A stretch of 64,000 nucleotides of DNA from an uncultured Ignavibacteriales bacterium (GTDB lineage: Bacteria; Bacteroidota; Ignavibacteria; Ignavibacteriales; Ignavibacteriaceae). Positions within the stretch are counted from its first letter, which is position 1; each line of letters begins with the position of its first letter. Positions 54,628 to 64,000 of this stretch are shown in pieces. The notes under the pieces were generated by a model. It saw nothing but the letters and a program-made list of their open reading frames with translations. It ran no database searches and was not told the DNA's origin. Position numbers and translations under genes: made by a program. Location of the stretch: positions 1 through 64,000 of the forward strand of contig CAIYTF010000127.1 of assembly GCA_903929035.1 (NCBI GenBank), in the 5' to 3' direction.

Positions 54628-56016
54628 TTACATTCCCTGATTCTTTGATCCGATAATCTGCCAAAACGTGATGAAAATAATCTTAATGTCTAATGATAAA
54701 GACCAGTTTTCTACATACCATATATCGTGCAGGATACGCTTTTCTATATGCAGTTTGTTTAGTTCCGGATCGGCAACATCGCCGCGCAGCCCGTGAATTT
54801 GCGCCCAGCCTGTTATTCCCGGCTTTACCAAGCTCCTAAGCCTGATTTCATCCACATACTCTTTATATCGTTCTTCAAATAACACAGCGTGCGGGCGAGG
54901 ACCTACAAGCGACATATCACCCTTTAGCACGTTAAAAAACTGCGGTAATTCATCCAAATTATATTTGCGTAAAACATTGCCGAATCGGGTTACGCGGTTG
55001 TCATCCCCTATTGAAGCAGCTTTCCCCCCGCGATCATATATCATTGACCGGAGTTTATAGCATAAGAATGTTTTATTGTTTTTCCCCACCCGATCCTGAA
55101 CGTAAAAAACGGGTCCCGAGTTAAATATTTTTTGTAATATAACGAGAATAGATAATAACCACCACCCTGCTAAACCAAAAAAAATTAACGCGAATAAAAT
55201 ATCAACAATTCGTTTTAATACCTGCATTTGGAACTCTTCTAACGGCTCGGAACGGATTGAAAACAATGGATAGCTGCCTATCGTGGATAGCGATACTGTC
55301 TTGGGAAGTAATGAAAGAAAGTCAGGGAGCAAAAAAGTATGCAGCGCGAAAACGTTACAGAGTTTGATAACGCGAAGAATATTTTCTTCACTTACCCGCG
55401 AAGGAGCAATTACTGCCTCGCTTATGTTATTGTTCTCGATAACCGCGCTTAACCGCGTTATTGTTGCATCCATATTATCTTCATCCAAAGCGGCAAGCGG
55501 GAATGTTTCTATTTGTTCATAGCCAAGCGAAGGAATGTTTATTATATCGGATACAAAATTTTCAACTGCCTTTATGTTCCCGATAACTAACAACTTTCTC
55601 TCGAACTTCCCTGTTCGGCGTAAATGCTTCACCGTCTTTCGATAAATAACAAGACGAAGAAATACAAAAAAGAGAAGCAGGAAGGAATAGATGAACAAAA
55701 AGTTTCGAGTAAACAATAATTCTTTCACGATAAATATGAAAAAAACTATTGTCGCGGAATGAATAATCACGAACTTGAAAGTTTGCATTACCTGCTCAAA
55801 ATAAACACGTGCCCCAATATCTTTATAAAACCCTGCCGATGATGTTGAAAAATACCAGATAAATATCAGTATAGGCAATAACGCGAACATATACGAGTGA
55901 AGCATCAGCGTTGCAAACGACTGTGAAACGACCGCCGCGACAAAAAATGATATAATAATGGCGGCTGCATCAGCAGCTAACGCGGAGTTTGATAGTGAAC
56001 GTTGTTTTGTAATCAT
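54628..56016 (-). CDS. Polyprenyl-phosphate sugar-1-phosphate transferase (WbaP/WcaJ type)
   Basis: The 462-aa membrane enzyme begins surface-polysaccharide synthesis by putting a sugar phosphate on undecaprenyl phosphate. It has four N-terminal TM helices, a central nucleotide-binding-like domain (KLLVIGNIKAVENFV), a re-entrant helix at about 265-290, and the catalytic domain KRIVDILFALIFF, GPVFYVQDRVGKNNKTFLCYKLRSM, YNLDELPQFFNVLKGDMSLVGPRP and VKPGITGWAQIHGLRG. It lies 39 nt after a glycosyltransferase gene. Confidence 0.93.
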   Translation of the reverse strand: MITKQRSLSNSALAADAAAIIISFFVAAVVSQSFATLMLHSYMFALLPILIFIWYFSTSSAGFYKDIGARVYFEQVMQTFKFVIIHSATIVFFIFIVKELLFTRNFLFIYSFLLLFFVFLRLVIYRKTVKHLRRTGKFERKLLVIGNIKAVENFVSDIINIPSLGYEQIETFPLAALDEDNMDATITRLSAVIENNNISEAVIAPSRVSEENILRVIKLCNVFALHTFLLPDFLSLLPKTVSLSTIGSYPLFSIRSEPLEEFQMQVLKRIVDILFALIFFGLAGWWLLSILVILQKIFNSGPVFYVQDRVGKNNKTFLCYKLRSMIYDRGGKAASIGDDNRVTRFGNVLRKYNLDELPQFFNVLKGDMSLVGPRPHAVLFEERYKEYVDEIRLRSLVKPGITGWAQIHGLRGDVADPELNKLHIEKRILHDIWYVENWSLSLDIKIIFITFWQIIGSKNQGM

Positions 56017-56055
56017 AAGTAAAATCCGCCTATTGACTGCAAAATTTTCACTCTG

Positions 56056-57171
56056 CTAATCAAAAAATATCTCAATTTTACTATCTGCAAATAACCTTAT
56101 TTCCTCCTCAAATCGTTTCCGGCTAAACCGCTGTGCATCTTGTGAAATAGCGGCAGATGAAAATGTGTCGATTGTTTTTTCAAAACGTTCAACACCCGCG
56201 CGCAATGAATCCGCTGTTTGTTCATTGAAGTGGATACCGGTTATGCCATCGGTAACCGTTTCTTTCGCTCCGCCTTTTCGCAAAGCAATCACGGGAGTGC
56301 CGCACGAAAGTGCCTCGGGAATAACAATACCGAAATCTTCTTCTGCCGCGAATACGAATGCTTTTGCTTTCTGCAATAAAACTTTTAATTCTGAACGCGG
56401 GCGATACCCCAACAGTTCTATGTTCTTGGCTGAAAGTGATTTTATCTTTGCTAATTCAGGTCCTTCGCCGACTACAAGAAGTTTTTTATCGGGCATTCGC
56501 GCGAATGCCTCGACAATCAAATCTATTTTTTTATAATAGACTAACCGCGAAACAGTAATATAATAGTCGTCCTTATTACTTTCACACGGGAAATTGTCAA
56601 CATCAACGGGTGGATAAATTACCGTTGCAGGTTTGTTATAAATCTTTTGAATCCGCGCCGCGGTATAGCGCGAGTTAGCGATAAAATAATCCACACGGTT
56701 GGCTGTGGTAAAATCCCAGATACGAATTTTGTGAAGAAAATAGCGTGTCAACACGCTTAGCAGTCCCTTGTCAAGTCCTGCAGTACGTAAATACTGATGA
56801 TATAAATCCCACGCGTAGCGCATCGGGCTGTGGCAATAACATATATGAAGTTGATTACTTTTTGTTAAGACCCCTTTAGCAACTGAATGTGAATTACTGA
56901 ACACGACATCGTAGTCTGTCACATCAATCTGTTCGATGGCAATAGGAAATAACGGTAGATATTTTCTGAAATGCTTTTCTGCACCGGGCAATTGCTGAAT
57001 GAAAGATGTTCGTGTTGTTTTACCTTTCAAATATTTAGCACGCGCCTCGTTGGAAAAAAAATCGACAAGCGCGTATACATCAAAATCAGGATAGATGTTC
57101 ATAAACGATTCAACACACTGTTCTGAGCCGGCAGGATACTCGAACCATTCGTGGACAAAAGCTTTTTTCAT
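56056..57171 (-). CDS. Family 4 glycosyltransferase
   Basis: The 371-aa GT-B enzyme has an N-terminal acceptor domain (FVHEWFEYPAGSEQCVESF; ICYCHSPMRYAWDLYHQYL) and the donor domain 'DYYITVSRLVYYKKIDLIVEAFARMPDKKLLVVGEGPE ... AFVFAAEEDFGIVIPEALSCGTPVIALRKGGAKETV' with the catalytic E-x7-E. It resembles WbaZ-type mannosyltransferases in the first half. With the downstream phosphotransferase it forms a short polysaccharide-initiation unit. Confidence 0.88.
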   Translation of the reverse strand: MKKAFVHEWFEYPAGSEQCVESFMNIYPDFDVYALVDFFSNEARAKYLKGKTTRTSFIQQLPGAEKHFRKYLPLFPIAIEQIDVTDYDVVFSNSHSVAKGVLTKSNQLHICYCHSPMRYAWDLYHQYLRTAGLDKGLLSVLTRYFLHKIRIWDFTTANRVDYFIANSRYTAARIQKIYNKPATVIYPPVDVDNFPCESNKDDYYITVSRLVYYKKIDLIVEAFARMPDKKLLVVGEGPELAKIKSLSAKNIELLGYRPRSELKVLLQKAKAFVFAAEEDFGIVIPEALSCGTPVIALRKGGAKETVTDGITGIHFNEQTADSLRAGVERFEKTIDTFSSAAISQDAQRFSRKRFEEEIRLFADSKIEIFFD

Positions 57172-57386
57172 TAGCGGATTTATTTTATTGTTAGCACATT
57201 ATAATATTTTTACAAGGCTAAAGATATGAAATTTGAGTGGACTTTTTGTACTGTCATACAACTACTCCAATATTGACAGCCCCTTTATTTCAAGATATTG
57301 GAAGCTCCTTGAGGCGGATTCCAGACCCGACTTAAATTTTACTATTTTTTTCCCACGCGAAATGTTATAGAGCCGGGAAAAGGCTG

Positions 57387-57767
57387 CTATTCAACATAAA
57401 GTTTACTATTCACTATCCTTAAAACAGCTTCGCTGTCAAATGGCTTAAAAATATATTCTTCTGCTCCAAGATCAAACCCGCGAATGAAACTTTGAACATC
57501 TGTTTTACCGGTTACAAATATTATCGGGATAGAAGCAGATCGCGGGTTTGATTTTACCCGCTGAGCAACTTCAAACCCATCAATTTCAGGCATCATTACA
57601 TCAAGGAGTATAAGGTCAAGAGATGCTCCGGAATTGATTATTTCGAGAGCTCGTTTACCGTTTGTTGCAACTTTGATATTATGTTCACTTAGTAGTTCAG
57701 CTAATATTGCAATATTCTCCGATGCATCATCTACTATCAGTATGGTTTTTTCTTTTATTTCACTCAT
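57387..57767 (-). CDS. Single-domain response regulator
   Basis: The 126-aa protein is a bare receiver: ILIVDDASEN for the metal site, phosphoacceptor D in LILLDVMMPEIDG, T in FVTGKTD, and K in YIFKPF. No output domain is present, so it acts by shuttling phosphate or by binding partners. It is the last gene of a minus-strand signalling trio, 22 nt after the receiver-cyclase gene. Confidence 0.9.
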   Translation of the reverse strand: MSEIKEKTILIVDDASENIAILAELLSEHNIKVATNGKRALEIINSGASLDLILLDVMMPEIDGFEVAQRVKSNPRSASIPIIFVTGKTDVQSFIRGFDLGAEEYIFKPFDSEAVLRIVNSKLYVE

Positions 57768-57789
57768 TTGTAAATCATTTCAAATCTTA

Positions 57790-58881
57790 TTACAAAATAT
57801 ACTTATTTCTTAAAAAATATGTTCTCATATCACCAATATTTTTTACTTGAACTATGCCCCGTTCTTCAAAAGAATAGGTTTGCCCGATCAGATTATAAGT
57901 GTTTTCAGATACCATTATCCTCATCGGCTCACCGTGACTTTCCATTCTCGATGCGATATTTACCGTGTCGCCGAAAACATCATAGATGAACTTTTTTGTA
58001 CCAACTATACCTCCTACCAATGGACCAGAATTCATTCCGATTCTTATTTCAAACTTATGCTGTCCTTCACTTAATTCTGAATTTCGATCTTTAATATAGC
58101 TTAAAAAATCAATCGCGGCACCCATCAAAAGCTGAGCGTGTTTTTCGTTTTGTTCCGGAACGCCGCAAACAGCCATATATGAATCACCAATTGTTTTTAT
58201 TCTTTCACAATTATAAATATCTGTAATGCTGTCAAACTTCGAGAAAATCTCATTTAATTCATCAATTAGTTTTCTTGGCTGAATTTTTGATGCTAATTTC
58301 GAGAATCCAACGATATCAAGAAACAATACCGAAGCATTTTGATAAAGCATCGGTTCAGTTGATCCTTTTTCCTTTAAATCTTTTATCACCTGTTCGGGAA
58401 GGATGTTGTTTAATAGTTCATCCGCCCGCTTCCTTTCAGCTTCAATAATTTTGTTATTTTCTATCAATTTAGCATTCAGCCGCATAAGTTCTGATTTATT
58501 CGCCTGTAATACCAATTGCGTTAATACTCTGGCTCGCACCACATCCGGCTGAAAGGGTTTAGAGATATAATCCGCGGCACCCAGGGCGAATCCTTTTGTT
58601 TCATCTGTTGCTTCTGAAAGTGCCGTGATAAAAATAACAGGGATTCCCTTCGTAATTTCATCGGATTTCAATCTGCGTATAACTTCATACCCGTCAATAC
58701 CCGGCATCATAATATCAAGTAAAATTAAATCAGGTTTATTATTACCAAAAGCAAGTTTTAAGGCTTTCTCTCCATTAAGAGCAACGCTCAGTTTAAATCC
58801 TTGCAAAAGATTCTGAAGTATATCAATGTTCTCAGGAGCATCATCGACAATTAGTATTTTAGCCTGAGGATTAACGTCCAT
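57790..58881 (-). CDS. Receiver-coupled class III adenylate cyclase
   Basis: The 363-aa protein has a receiver (about 6-122; KILIVDDAPENIDIL, D in LILLDIMMPGIDG), a coiled-coil linker with LNNILPEQVIKDLKE, and a cyclase domain (about 180-350). Metal aspartates are in LFLDIVGFSKL and TIGDSYM; K in RIKTIGDSYM and D in IYDVFGD favour ATP, and NIASRMES holds the transition-state N and R. Phosphorylation by the adjacent hybrid kinase would control cAMP output. It starts 27 nt after the kinase gene. Confidence 0.9.
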   Translation of the reverse strand: MDVNPQAKILIVDDAPENIDILQNLLQGFKLSVALNGEKALKLAFGNNKPDLILLDIMMPGIDGYEVIRRLKSDEITKGIPVIFITALSEATDETKGFALGAADYISKPFQPDVVRARVLTQLVLQANKSELMRLNAKLIENNKIIEAERKRADELLNNILPEQVIKDLKEKGSTEPMLYQNASVLFLDIVGFSKLASKIQPRKLIDELNEIFSKFDSITDIYNCERIKTIGDSYMAVCGVPEQNEKHAQLLMGAAIDFLSYIKDRNSELSEGQHKFEIRIGMNSGPLVGGIVGTKKFIYDVFGDTVNIASRMESHGEPMRIMVSENTYNLIGQTYSFEERGIVQVKNIGDMRTYFLRNKYIL

Positions 58882-58908
58882 ATCTATTCCTTACTGCACA
58901 ATTTCTTA

Positions 58909-61725
58909 TTATAATTCAATCTGTATTTCAATGACTATTTTTTTTAAGAGATCGAGTGACTCATCAAATTCATAGGATTTTATACTTTTAGTAATATCTT
59001 TAAGTATTTTGCTTATGTTTCCGGCACCCGGCAACAGGTTTATTTCATCAATTTTATTGACGGCGGCAACATCGGATTCTTCAAGTAGAGTTTTAAGCTC
59101 CACCAAGTAGGGTCTGAATACATTTACGTCTAATTCTGAAGTATCTTGCTGAGTTTCCGGTTCAATAATTTGCTTTTTGCACTGACCAATTTCATCAAGT
59201 ACATCGAGAAGTTTTGCCTCAAAATCTGCTATGTATTCACCAAATTTTTCCGGTATCTCTTTTTTCAACTCACCTTCAAGGGCTGCAGATGCTTTATGCA
59301 GCTCAACAGCACCTATATTTCCGGCTACACCTTTTACAGTGTGTGCAAAACGTACTGCTTTTTCCCTGCCGGATTGCTTTACTGCCTCCCTTATTTCATT
59401 AACTATATCCTGATTCTTGGAATAGAATTTTTCTAGAAGACTGACATAGAGCTTGATATTACCTCCTACCCTGCGAAGTCCATCTTTAACATCAATATTC
59501 AAAAAGGACGGCAATTCAATCGCAGGGTTTGGTGTCCCTGATACATCAATTGCCATTTTCACAAATTCCCGTTCTCCGGGTTTTACCCATTTCACAAGAG
59601 CACCGAACACTTCATCAGGGTCTATCGGTTTTGTTACAAAACCCTGCATCCCAACTTCAAGGCATTTTTCTTTTACTCCCATCATCGCGTCAGCAGTCAT
59701 AGCTACAATAGGCAGCTCATTATATTCTTTCATTTTCCTGATAGCCTTTGTGGCAGAATAACCGTCCATAATCGGCATTTGCAAATCCATCAGGACAATA
59801 TCATATTTCGATGGCATTCCCGAATTCTTCACCATCTCGACAGATTCTTTCCCGTGATTGGCTATTTCAACAACAAATCCCGCCTGCTCCAATAATTCTG
59901 AAGCAATCTGCTGATTTATCTCGTTATCTTCAGTCAATAAAATTTTCGCGCCTTTTATCATTTCAAGAGAATCTTTATACTTTATTCCTTTCGCCGCTCC
60001 GGTGCGTTTTGTCCTCACTTCTTTACCAAATATATCCATAATAGCATCAAATAGACTTGAATTAGAAACCGGTTTGGTTATAAATCCATTAATACCAATT
60101 CTGCGGGCTTGCTCAGCTATTTCCTCCCGACCAAATGCAGCTACCATCATTATCGTGGGTATATTAATCCGACTATCAAGTATTATTTTCAATGTCTCTA
60201 TCCCATCCATTCCGGGCATTTCCCAATCCATAAGCACAAGCTCGTATGGTTTATCGGACTCGTTAGAAAGCAGCCGGATCGCCTCTTCACCTGAACCGGC
60301 AAGAGTAACATTGAAGGAAAAGGATTCAAGAGCTTCTTTCAGTATTTCCCTGGCGTTTTCATTGTCATCGCACACCAAAACTTTAAGCCCTATCAAATCG
60401 ATATCAAGGATATACTCGTCCTTTTTTTGTACTTTCTGTATTCCAAATTCGGCTGTAAAATAAAAAATACTTCCTTTACCATATTCACTTTCCACCCAGG
60501 TGCTGCCCCCCATCATTTCAGCAAGTTTTTTACAGATAGCCAGCCCTAATCCGGTACCGCCATATTTGCGGGTTGTTGAACTATCCGCTTGACTAAACGA
60601 CTGAAACATTTTATTTTGTTGTTCCTCTGTCAGCCCAATCCCTGTATCCCTGACGGAAAATTTTATCCTTATCTTATCTTCTTTTTTTTCTTCAACCTCT
60701 GCTCTTAAAACAATATCGCCCTTTTCGGTAAATTTAACCGAATTGCTGCAATAGTTTGCCATAATTTGACTAATCCTCAACGGGTCACCAATTACGCTGA
60801 AAGGCACATCCGACGCGATATCTATATTAAATTCCAATCCTTTTTCGTGTGCTTTCTGGGCGACAAGATTGGAAACAGTATCCATAACTTGCTCCAAATC
60901 AAAGTCAATATACTCAACATTCAATTTACCGGATTCAATTTTAGAAAAATCTAGGATATCATTAATGATGCCCATTAAGGAAAGTGCTGACCGCTCTATT
61001 TTTGTAAGATAATCGAATTGCTTCGCATCAAGCTCGGTATTCAATGCCAGATTAGACAACCCTATTATTGCATTCATCGGTGTTCTTATTTCGTGCGACA
61101 TAGTTGCAAGGAACTGGCTTTTTACCACGGTAGCGGCTTCGGACTCTTGTTTTGCAATGTACAGTTGACTATTCAATGTTTCCATCTCTTGCTGAGCAAT
61201 TCTGAGAATGCGGTTCTGCTCGATAGCGTTCTCATAAGTTGACATTAGTAATCGAATAATCTGCTTCTTACCCGCTGTGAAAATATTCAGTCTCCCATCG
61301 TTGGTGCTATATGCTAACTGTTCTTTATTGCTATCATCGATGCGTTCCGTTTTAAAAATGGCAGCAATACGAGTGAGTATATATTCTTGTGAATAAGGCT
61401 TGGTTAGGTAATAGTCAGCACCAGCCTCTAAAGCACGCAGAATATTTTCCGAATCAGAAAGCGTGGTCAAAAGCAATACAGGAATATCCTTAAGCTCCGG
61501 ATATTCCTTGATAGCTTTGCATAACCCGAAACCATCCATTTCAGGCATTATAATGTCGCTGATTATTAGATCGGGTATTGTTTCGCGGCAAACTGCAAGT
61601 GCTTTTACGCCATTATTAGCGGTTATCACTTTGTAGTTGTCTTCTTTAAGTATAATTCTCAGTTTAACAGCCTGAGTTAAACTATCTTCCACGATGACGA
61701 TAGTTTTTGTTTTTTCATTATTCAT
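58909..61725 (-). CDS. Multi-domain hybrid histidine kinase (REC-HisKA-HATPase-REC-REC-HPt)
   Basis: The 938-aa cytoplasmic kinase carries a leading receiver (D57 in [12 protein letters not shown]), a coiled coil, HisKA with H211 ([15 protein letters not shown]), HATPase (about 315-430; [38 protein letters not shown]), two more receivers ([26 protein letters not shown]), and an HPt domain with the phospho-histidine in [15 protein letters not shown]. It has no TM or periplasmic sensor. It resembles BarA-type phosphorelay kinases and leads the kinase, receiver-cyclase, receiver operon. Confidence 0.92.
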   Translation of the reverse strand: MNNEKTKTIVIVEDSLTQAVKLRIILKEDNYKVITANNGVKALAVCRETIPDLIISDIIMPEMDGFGLCKAIKEYPELKDIPVLLLTTLSDSENILRALEAGADYYLTKPYSQEYILTRIAAIFKTERIDDSNKEQLAYSTNDGRLNIFTAGKKQIIRLLMSTYENAIEQNRILRIAQQEMETLNSQLYIAKQESEAATVVKSQFLATMSHEIRTPMNAIIGLSNLALNTELDAKQFDYLTKIERSALSLMGIINDILDFSKIESGKLNVEYIDFDLEQVMDTVSNLVAQKAHEKGLEFNIDIASDVPFSVIGDPLRISQIMANYCSNSVKFTEKGDIVLRAEVEEKKEDKIRIKFSVRDTGIGLTEEQQNKMFQSFSQADSSTTRKYGGTGLGLAICKKLAEMMGGSTWVESEYGKGSIFYFTAEFGIQKVQKKDEYILDIDLIGLKVLVCDDNENAREILKEALESFSFNVTLAGSGEEAIRLLSNESDKPYELVLMDWEMPGMDGIETLKIILDSRINIPTIMMVAAFGREEIAEQARRIGINGFITKPVSNSSLFDAIMDIFGKEVRTKRTGAAKGIKYKDSLEMIKGAKILLTEDNEINQQIASELLEQAGFVVEIANHGKESVEMVKNSGMPSKYDIVLMDLQMPIMDGYSATKAIRKMKEYNELPIVAMTADAMMGVKEKCLEVGMQGFVTKPIDPDEVFGALVKWVKPGEREFVKMAIDVSGTPNPAIELPSFLNIDVKDGLRRVGGNIKLYVSLLEKFYSKNQDIVNEIREAVKQSGREKAVRFAHTVKGVAGNIGAVELHKASAALEGELKKEIPEKFGEYIADFEAKLLDVLDEIGQCKKQIIEPETQQDTSELDVNVFRPYLVELKTLLEESDVAAVNKIDEINLLPGAGNISKILKDITKSIKSYEFDESLDLLKKIVIEIQIEL

Positions 61726-61830
61726 AGCACCTTTCGGAATTTACTTATTTGCTGCATCAGCTAAATATTTTTTTATCTATTACCTTATACCAAACCAAGA
61801 ACAAGTTAAATTAAATCAAGCGTGTTATTC

Positions 61831-62096
61831 AGAGAACTCTGAAAGAGTTCAATTTGAATAACCGTGAGTTTCGAGCCGCGAAGCGGTAGAAGCTCACGGA
61901 AACGAAACAAACAAGATCCGGTGTACTGTGTAAGGGGACAACCAAAATCCGGTATAATCAGTAACTTTTTGGCAATATTGAGTGGTAAGTTCGCCTCCTA
62001 CGGAGACGAGAGATTGGGCTCTGCGCGTTTTACCGTGAGCATCGCACCGCTTCGCGCACGGTTATTCAAATTTTACTCCTTTGGAGTAATGCCGCG
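61831..62096. repeat. Palindromic element distantly related to family A
   Basis: Like family A it opens AATTTGAATAACCGTGAG and closes CACGGTTATTCAAATTTTACTCC, with hairpins at both borders (AACTCTGAAAGAGTT; ACTCCTTTGGAGT) and a central CCTCCTACGGAG. The GTAACT/AGTTAC terminal repeats are absent. It occupies most of the 597-nt gap between the divergent hybrid-kinase and tex genes. The ORF at 61864-62154 is inside it and is not a real gene. Confidence 0.65.
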
Positions 62097-62322
62097 AGGA
62101 TTCCATTTACTTTGTATCGGCATACTATTCAACTTGTTGTCGGTTTTGTATTAGATTGAAAAAGCCTGATTTTAATTCTATATGTAATCAAGTACGCCGG
62201 AGCAAATGAGTCTCAGAATAGAATAATAAAATTTTCTTTTTATACAACTTGTTTTCTTCTTAATTCAGTGCCAATTTAGTATTAGAATTTTATGATACTT
62301 ACTTACAGGAGCTTTTAGTTTT

Positions 62323-64000
62323 ATGAATTTTGTTTCCGCCATTGCTAAAGAAAATTCCTTCCAACCGGCAAATGTTCAGACTGTTCTCAATCTTCTTGCC
62401 GAAGGTTCTACTATCCCGTTTATTGCACGTTACCGTAAAGAACATACGGGCGGACTTGATGAAGACCAGTTACGCCTTATTGAAGAACGCTTTTCTTATC
62501 TGACCATTCTCGAGGATAGACGCGATACTATTCTCAAGAGTATCGAGGAACAAGGAAAACTTACCGATGAATTGCGGCAAAAAATTGAAGCTTGCACGAA
62601 ACTTCAGGAATTAGAAGACTTGTATCTCCCTTATAAACCCAAGCGTAAAACCCGCGGAACTATCGCCAAGGCAAAGGGGCTTGAACCGCTTGCTTTGTTT
62701 ATATTGGAAAACCCGACTTTTGCAGGCGACTTCCAAGAGAAACTGCGCGAGTTTATTAATATCGAGCTTGGTGTTAACAACGAGGAAGAAGCCTTGCAGG
62801 GCGCGAAAGATATTATCGCGGAAATGATTAACGAAACAGCGGAGGTGCGGCAGTTCACCCGCGAGTTTTTGCAGAAAGAATCGAAACTAAAATCGACAAA
62901 ACGCGATGATGATTCTCTCAAAACAACGAAGAATGAAAAGTTAAAAGACAAAGATAAGAAAGATATTTATCGTGTCTATTATGAATTTCAATCAGATATT
63001 TTCAAGTTGAAACCCTATCAAATTCTCGCGCTCAACAGGGGCGAGATTGAAAAGTTTCTTGATGTTTCTTTTGTTTTTGAAACTGAAACTGCTCTCGCGG
63101 GAATAATTAAAATTTTCCTGAAAGGTGTCGAGACAGTATTCATTGATATAATTAAAGAAACAACCGCCGATTCATTCAAGCGGTTAATATTTCCTTCCGT
63201 TGAAAAAGAAGTGCGAAATATTCTGAGCGAGCAGGCCGACTTGCACGCGATTGAAATTTTCGCGAGCAACCTGCGCAGCTTATTATTGCAGCCCCCGCTG
63301 AGCGATAAAATGATTCTTGGTATTGACCCCGGTTATGTTTCGGGCTGTAAAATAGCCGTCATTGACAGAACCGGAAAATATCTTGCCGGCGCGACAATAT
63401 ATCCCCACGAGCCTAAGAATAAAATGGCTGAAGCAAAGGCAATTACATTGAAGTTCATCCGCGAGTATAATGTTGACTTGATTGCAATCGGCAATGGAAC
63501 CGCGAGCAGGGAAACAGAAGCAATGGCTGCATCACTAATTCAGGATAATAAATTAAATTGCCAATATCTTATGGTAAACGAAGCAGGGGCATCGGTTTAT
63601 TCTGCATCGGAAGTAGCAAAAAAAGAATTTCCTGATTTGGAAGCAAGCCAGCGCGGAAACATTTCTATTGCAAGGCGCGCGCTTGATCCGCTTTCGGAAC
63701 TCGTGAAGATTGACCCGAAATCAATCGGTGTCGGGTTATATCAGCACGATGTGGACCAAAAATTGTTATCCAAAAAACTTGATGACGTGGTTATCAGCTG
63801 CGTGAACTATGTAGGAGTTGATCTGAACACTGCATCGGTTTCACTTCTCGCTTATGTATCCGGTTTGAATAAACGAATCGCGGACAACATATTCAAGTAT
63901 CGTGAATCCAAAGGTAAATTTTCCAGCCGCGCGGATTTGCTCGAGGTAACGGGAGTTGGCGCGAAAGTATTTGAACAGGCAGCAGGATTCCTGAAAATTC
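62323..64000 (+). CDS. tex: Tex-family RNA-binding transcription accessory protein (3' end outside window)
   Basis: This gene is missing from the ORF track because it runs off the window end without a stop; 559 codons are visible. ATG at 62323 follows ACAGGAG. The Tex N-terminal helical region reads 'LLAEGSTIPFIARYRKEHTGGLDEDQLRLIEER' and 'KLQELEDLYLPYKPKRKTRGTIAKAKGLEPLA'. The YqgF-like RNase H fold begins MILGIDPGYVSGCKIAVID, and the helix-hairpin-helix part is RADLLEVTGVGAKVFEQAAGF. The C-terminal S1 RNA-binding domain (about 150 residues) lies beyond the edge. An insertion rich in K and D (about residues 180-215) follows the N-terminal region. Confidence 0.95.
   Translation, partial: MNFVSAIAKENSFQPANVQTVLNLLAEGSTIPFIARYRKEHTGGLDEDQLRLIEERFSYLTILEDRRDTILKSIEEQGKLTDELRQKIEACTKLQELEDLYLPYKPKRKTRGTIAKAKGLEPLALFILENPTFAGDFQEKLREFINIELGVNNEEEALQGAKDIIAEMINETAEVRQFTREFLQKESKLKSTKRDDDSLKTTKNEKLKDKDKKDIYRVYYEFQSDIFKLKPYQILALNRGEIEKFLDVSFVFETETALAGIIKIFLKGVETVFIDIIKETTADSFKRLIFPSVEKEVRNILSEQADLHAIEIFASNLRSLLLQPPLSDKMILGIDPGYVSGCKIAVIDRTGKYLAGATIYPHEPKNKMAEAKAITLKFIREYNVDLIAIGNGTASRETEAMAASLIQDNKLNCQYLMVNEAGASVYSASEVAKKEFPDLEASQRGNISIARRALDPLSELVKIDPKSIGVGLYQHDVDQKLLSKKLDDVVISCVNYVGVDLNTASVSLLAYVSGLNKRIADNIFKYRESKGKFSSRADLLEVTGVGAKVFEQAAGFLKI

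Noticed and set aside
61864-62154. 96-aa ORF upstream of tex
   Set aside because: It lies mostly inside a palindromic repeat related to family A, with no ribosome-binding site.

Overview
The window reads as chromosomal DNA of a Gram-negative member of the Bacteroidota/Chlorobi/Ignavibacteria/Kapabacteria assemblage. The lines of evidence are a full-length SprA (type IX secretion outer-membrane translocon), a giant secreted protein ending in a 'NYPNPFNPST' type A sorting domain, a lexA promoter with the TTG-N20-TAnnTTTG architecture of Bacteroidota, and a moderately AT-rich composition with conspicuous CGCG words. Species-level placement is inference. I see no ribosomal RNA, CRISPR array, prophage or intact transposase.

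Layout. 1-1.8 kb: lexA operon with two small unassigned genes. 1.9-4.1 kb: CHASE2 adenylate cyclase. 4.1-5.8 kb: repeat-rich zone with three small mobile-element copies, a decayed regulator fragment and a tandemly repeated leader. 5.8-10.9 kb: type IX surface protein with cohesin-like and dockerin-like parts. 11-18.3 kb: dnaN-recF-dciA-gyrB-gyrA operon (minus strand). 18.4-22.7 kb: geranylgeranyl reductase-family flavoprotein and cinA-recA-recX. 23-24.3 kb: pgsA-pgpA and a DUF971 gene. 24.6-26.3 kb: Gfo/Idh/MocA oxidoreductase plus class II aldolase. 26.6-31 kb: hemC-hemD-hemE-hemN. 31.3-35 kb: OprB-like porin, SpoIIE-type phosphatase and a deoxyhypusine-synthase-like enzyme. 35.4-39.3 kb: four-gene operon of a stand-alone CarH-like B12 domain, a histidine kinase, a VirK-like exported protein and a receiver/kinase hybrid. 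39.6-44.7 kb: proC, homocysteine methyltransferase/MTHFR, hemA and a ccsA-like gene. 44.9 kb: tRNA-Ser(GCU). 45-52.3 kb: sprA. 52.4-57.2 kb: metallophosphatase, Cys/Met PLP enzyme, polyprenyl glycosylphosphotransferase and glycosyltransferase. 57.4-61.7 kb: hybrid kinase, receiver-adenylate cyclase and single receiver. 62.3 kb to the edge: tex, open at the window end and absent from the ORF track.

Themes. DNA maintenance is dense (lexA, recA, recX, recF, dnaN, gyrA, gyrB). Haem synthesis is split between two loci. Signalling is heavy: two class III cyclases, four kinase or receiver-kinase proteins and a SpoIIE phosphatase. The most interesting locus is 35.4-39.3 kb. Its B12 protein carries the W-x9-EH motif and E-x-H-E-I-G loop of CarH photoreceptors but no DNA-binding domain, and it is translationally close-packed with two kinases. 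This suggests a light- or cobalamin-responsive phosphorelay.

Intergenic DNA is sculpted by three families of non-coding palindromic elements. Families A and B both begin GTAACT and end AGTTAC. Copies of both are flanked by 8-bp target duplications, and for each family this window also contains a related uninterrupted site. Family C is a short inverted repeat found at gene ends, and one C copy is split by an A copy.
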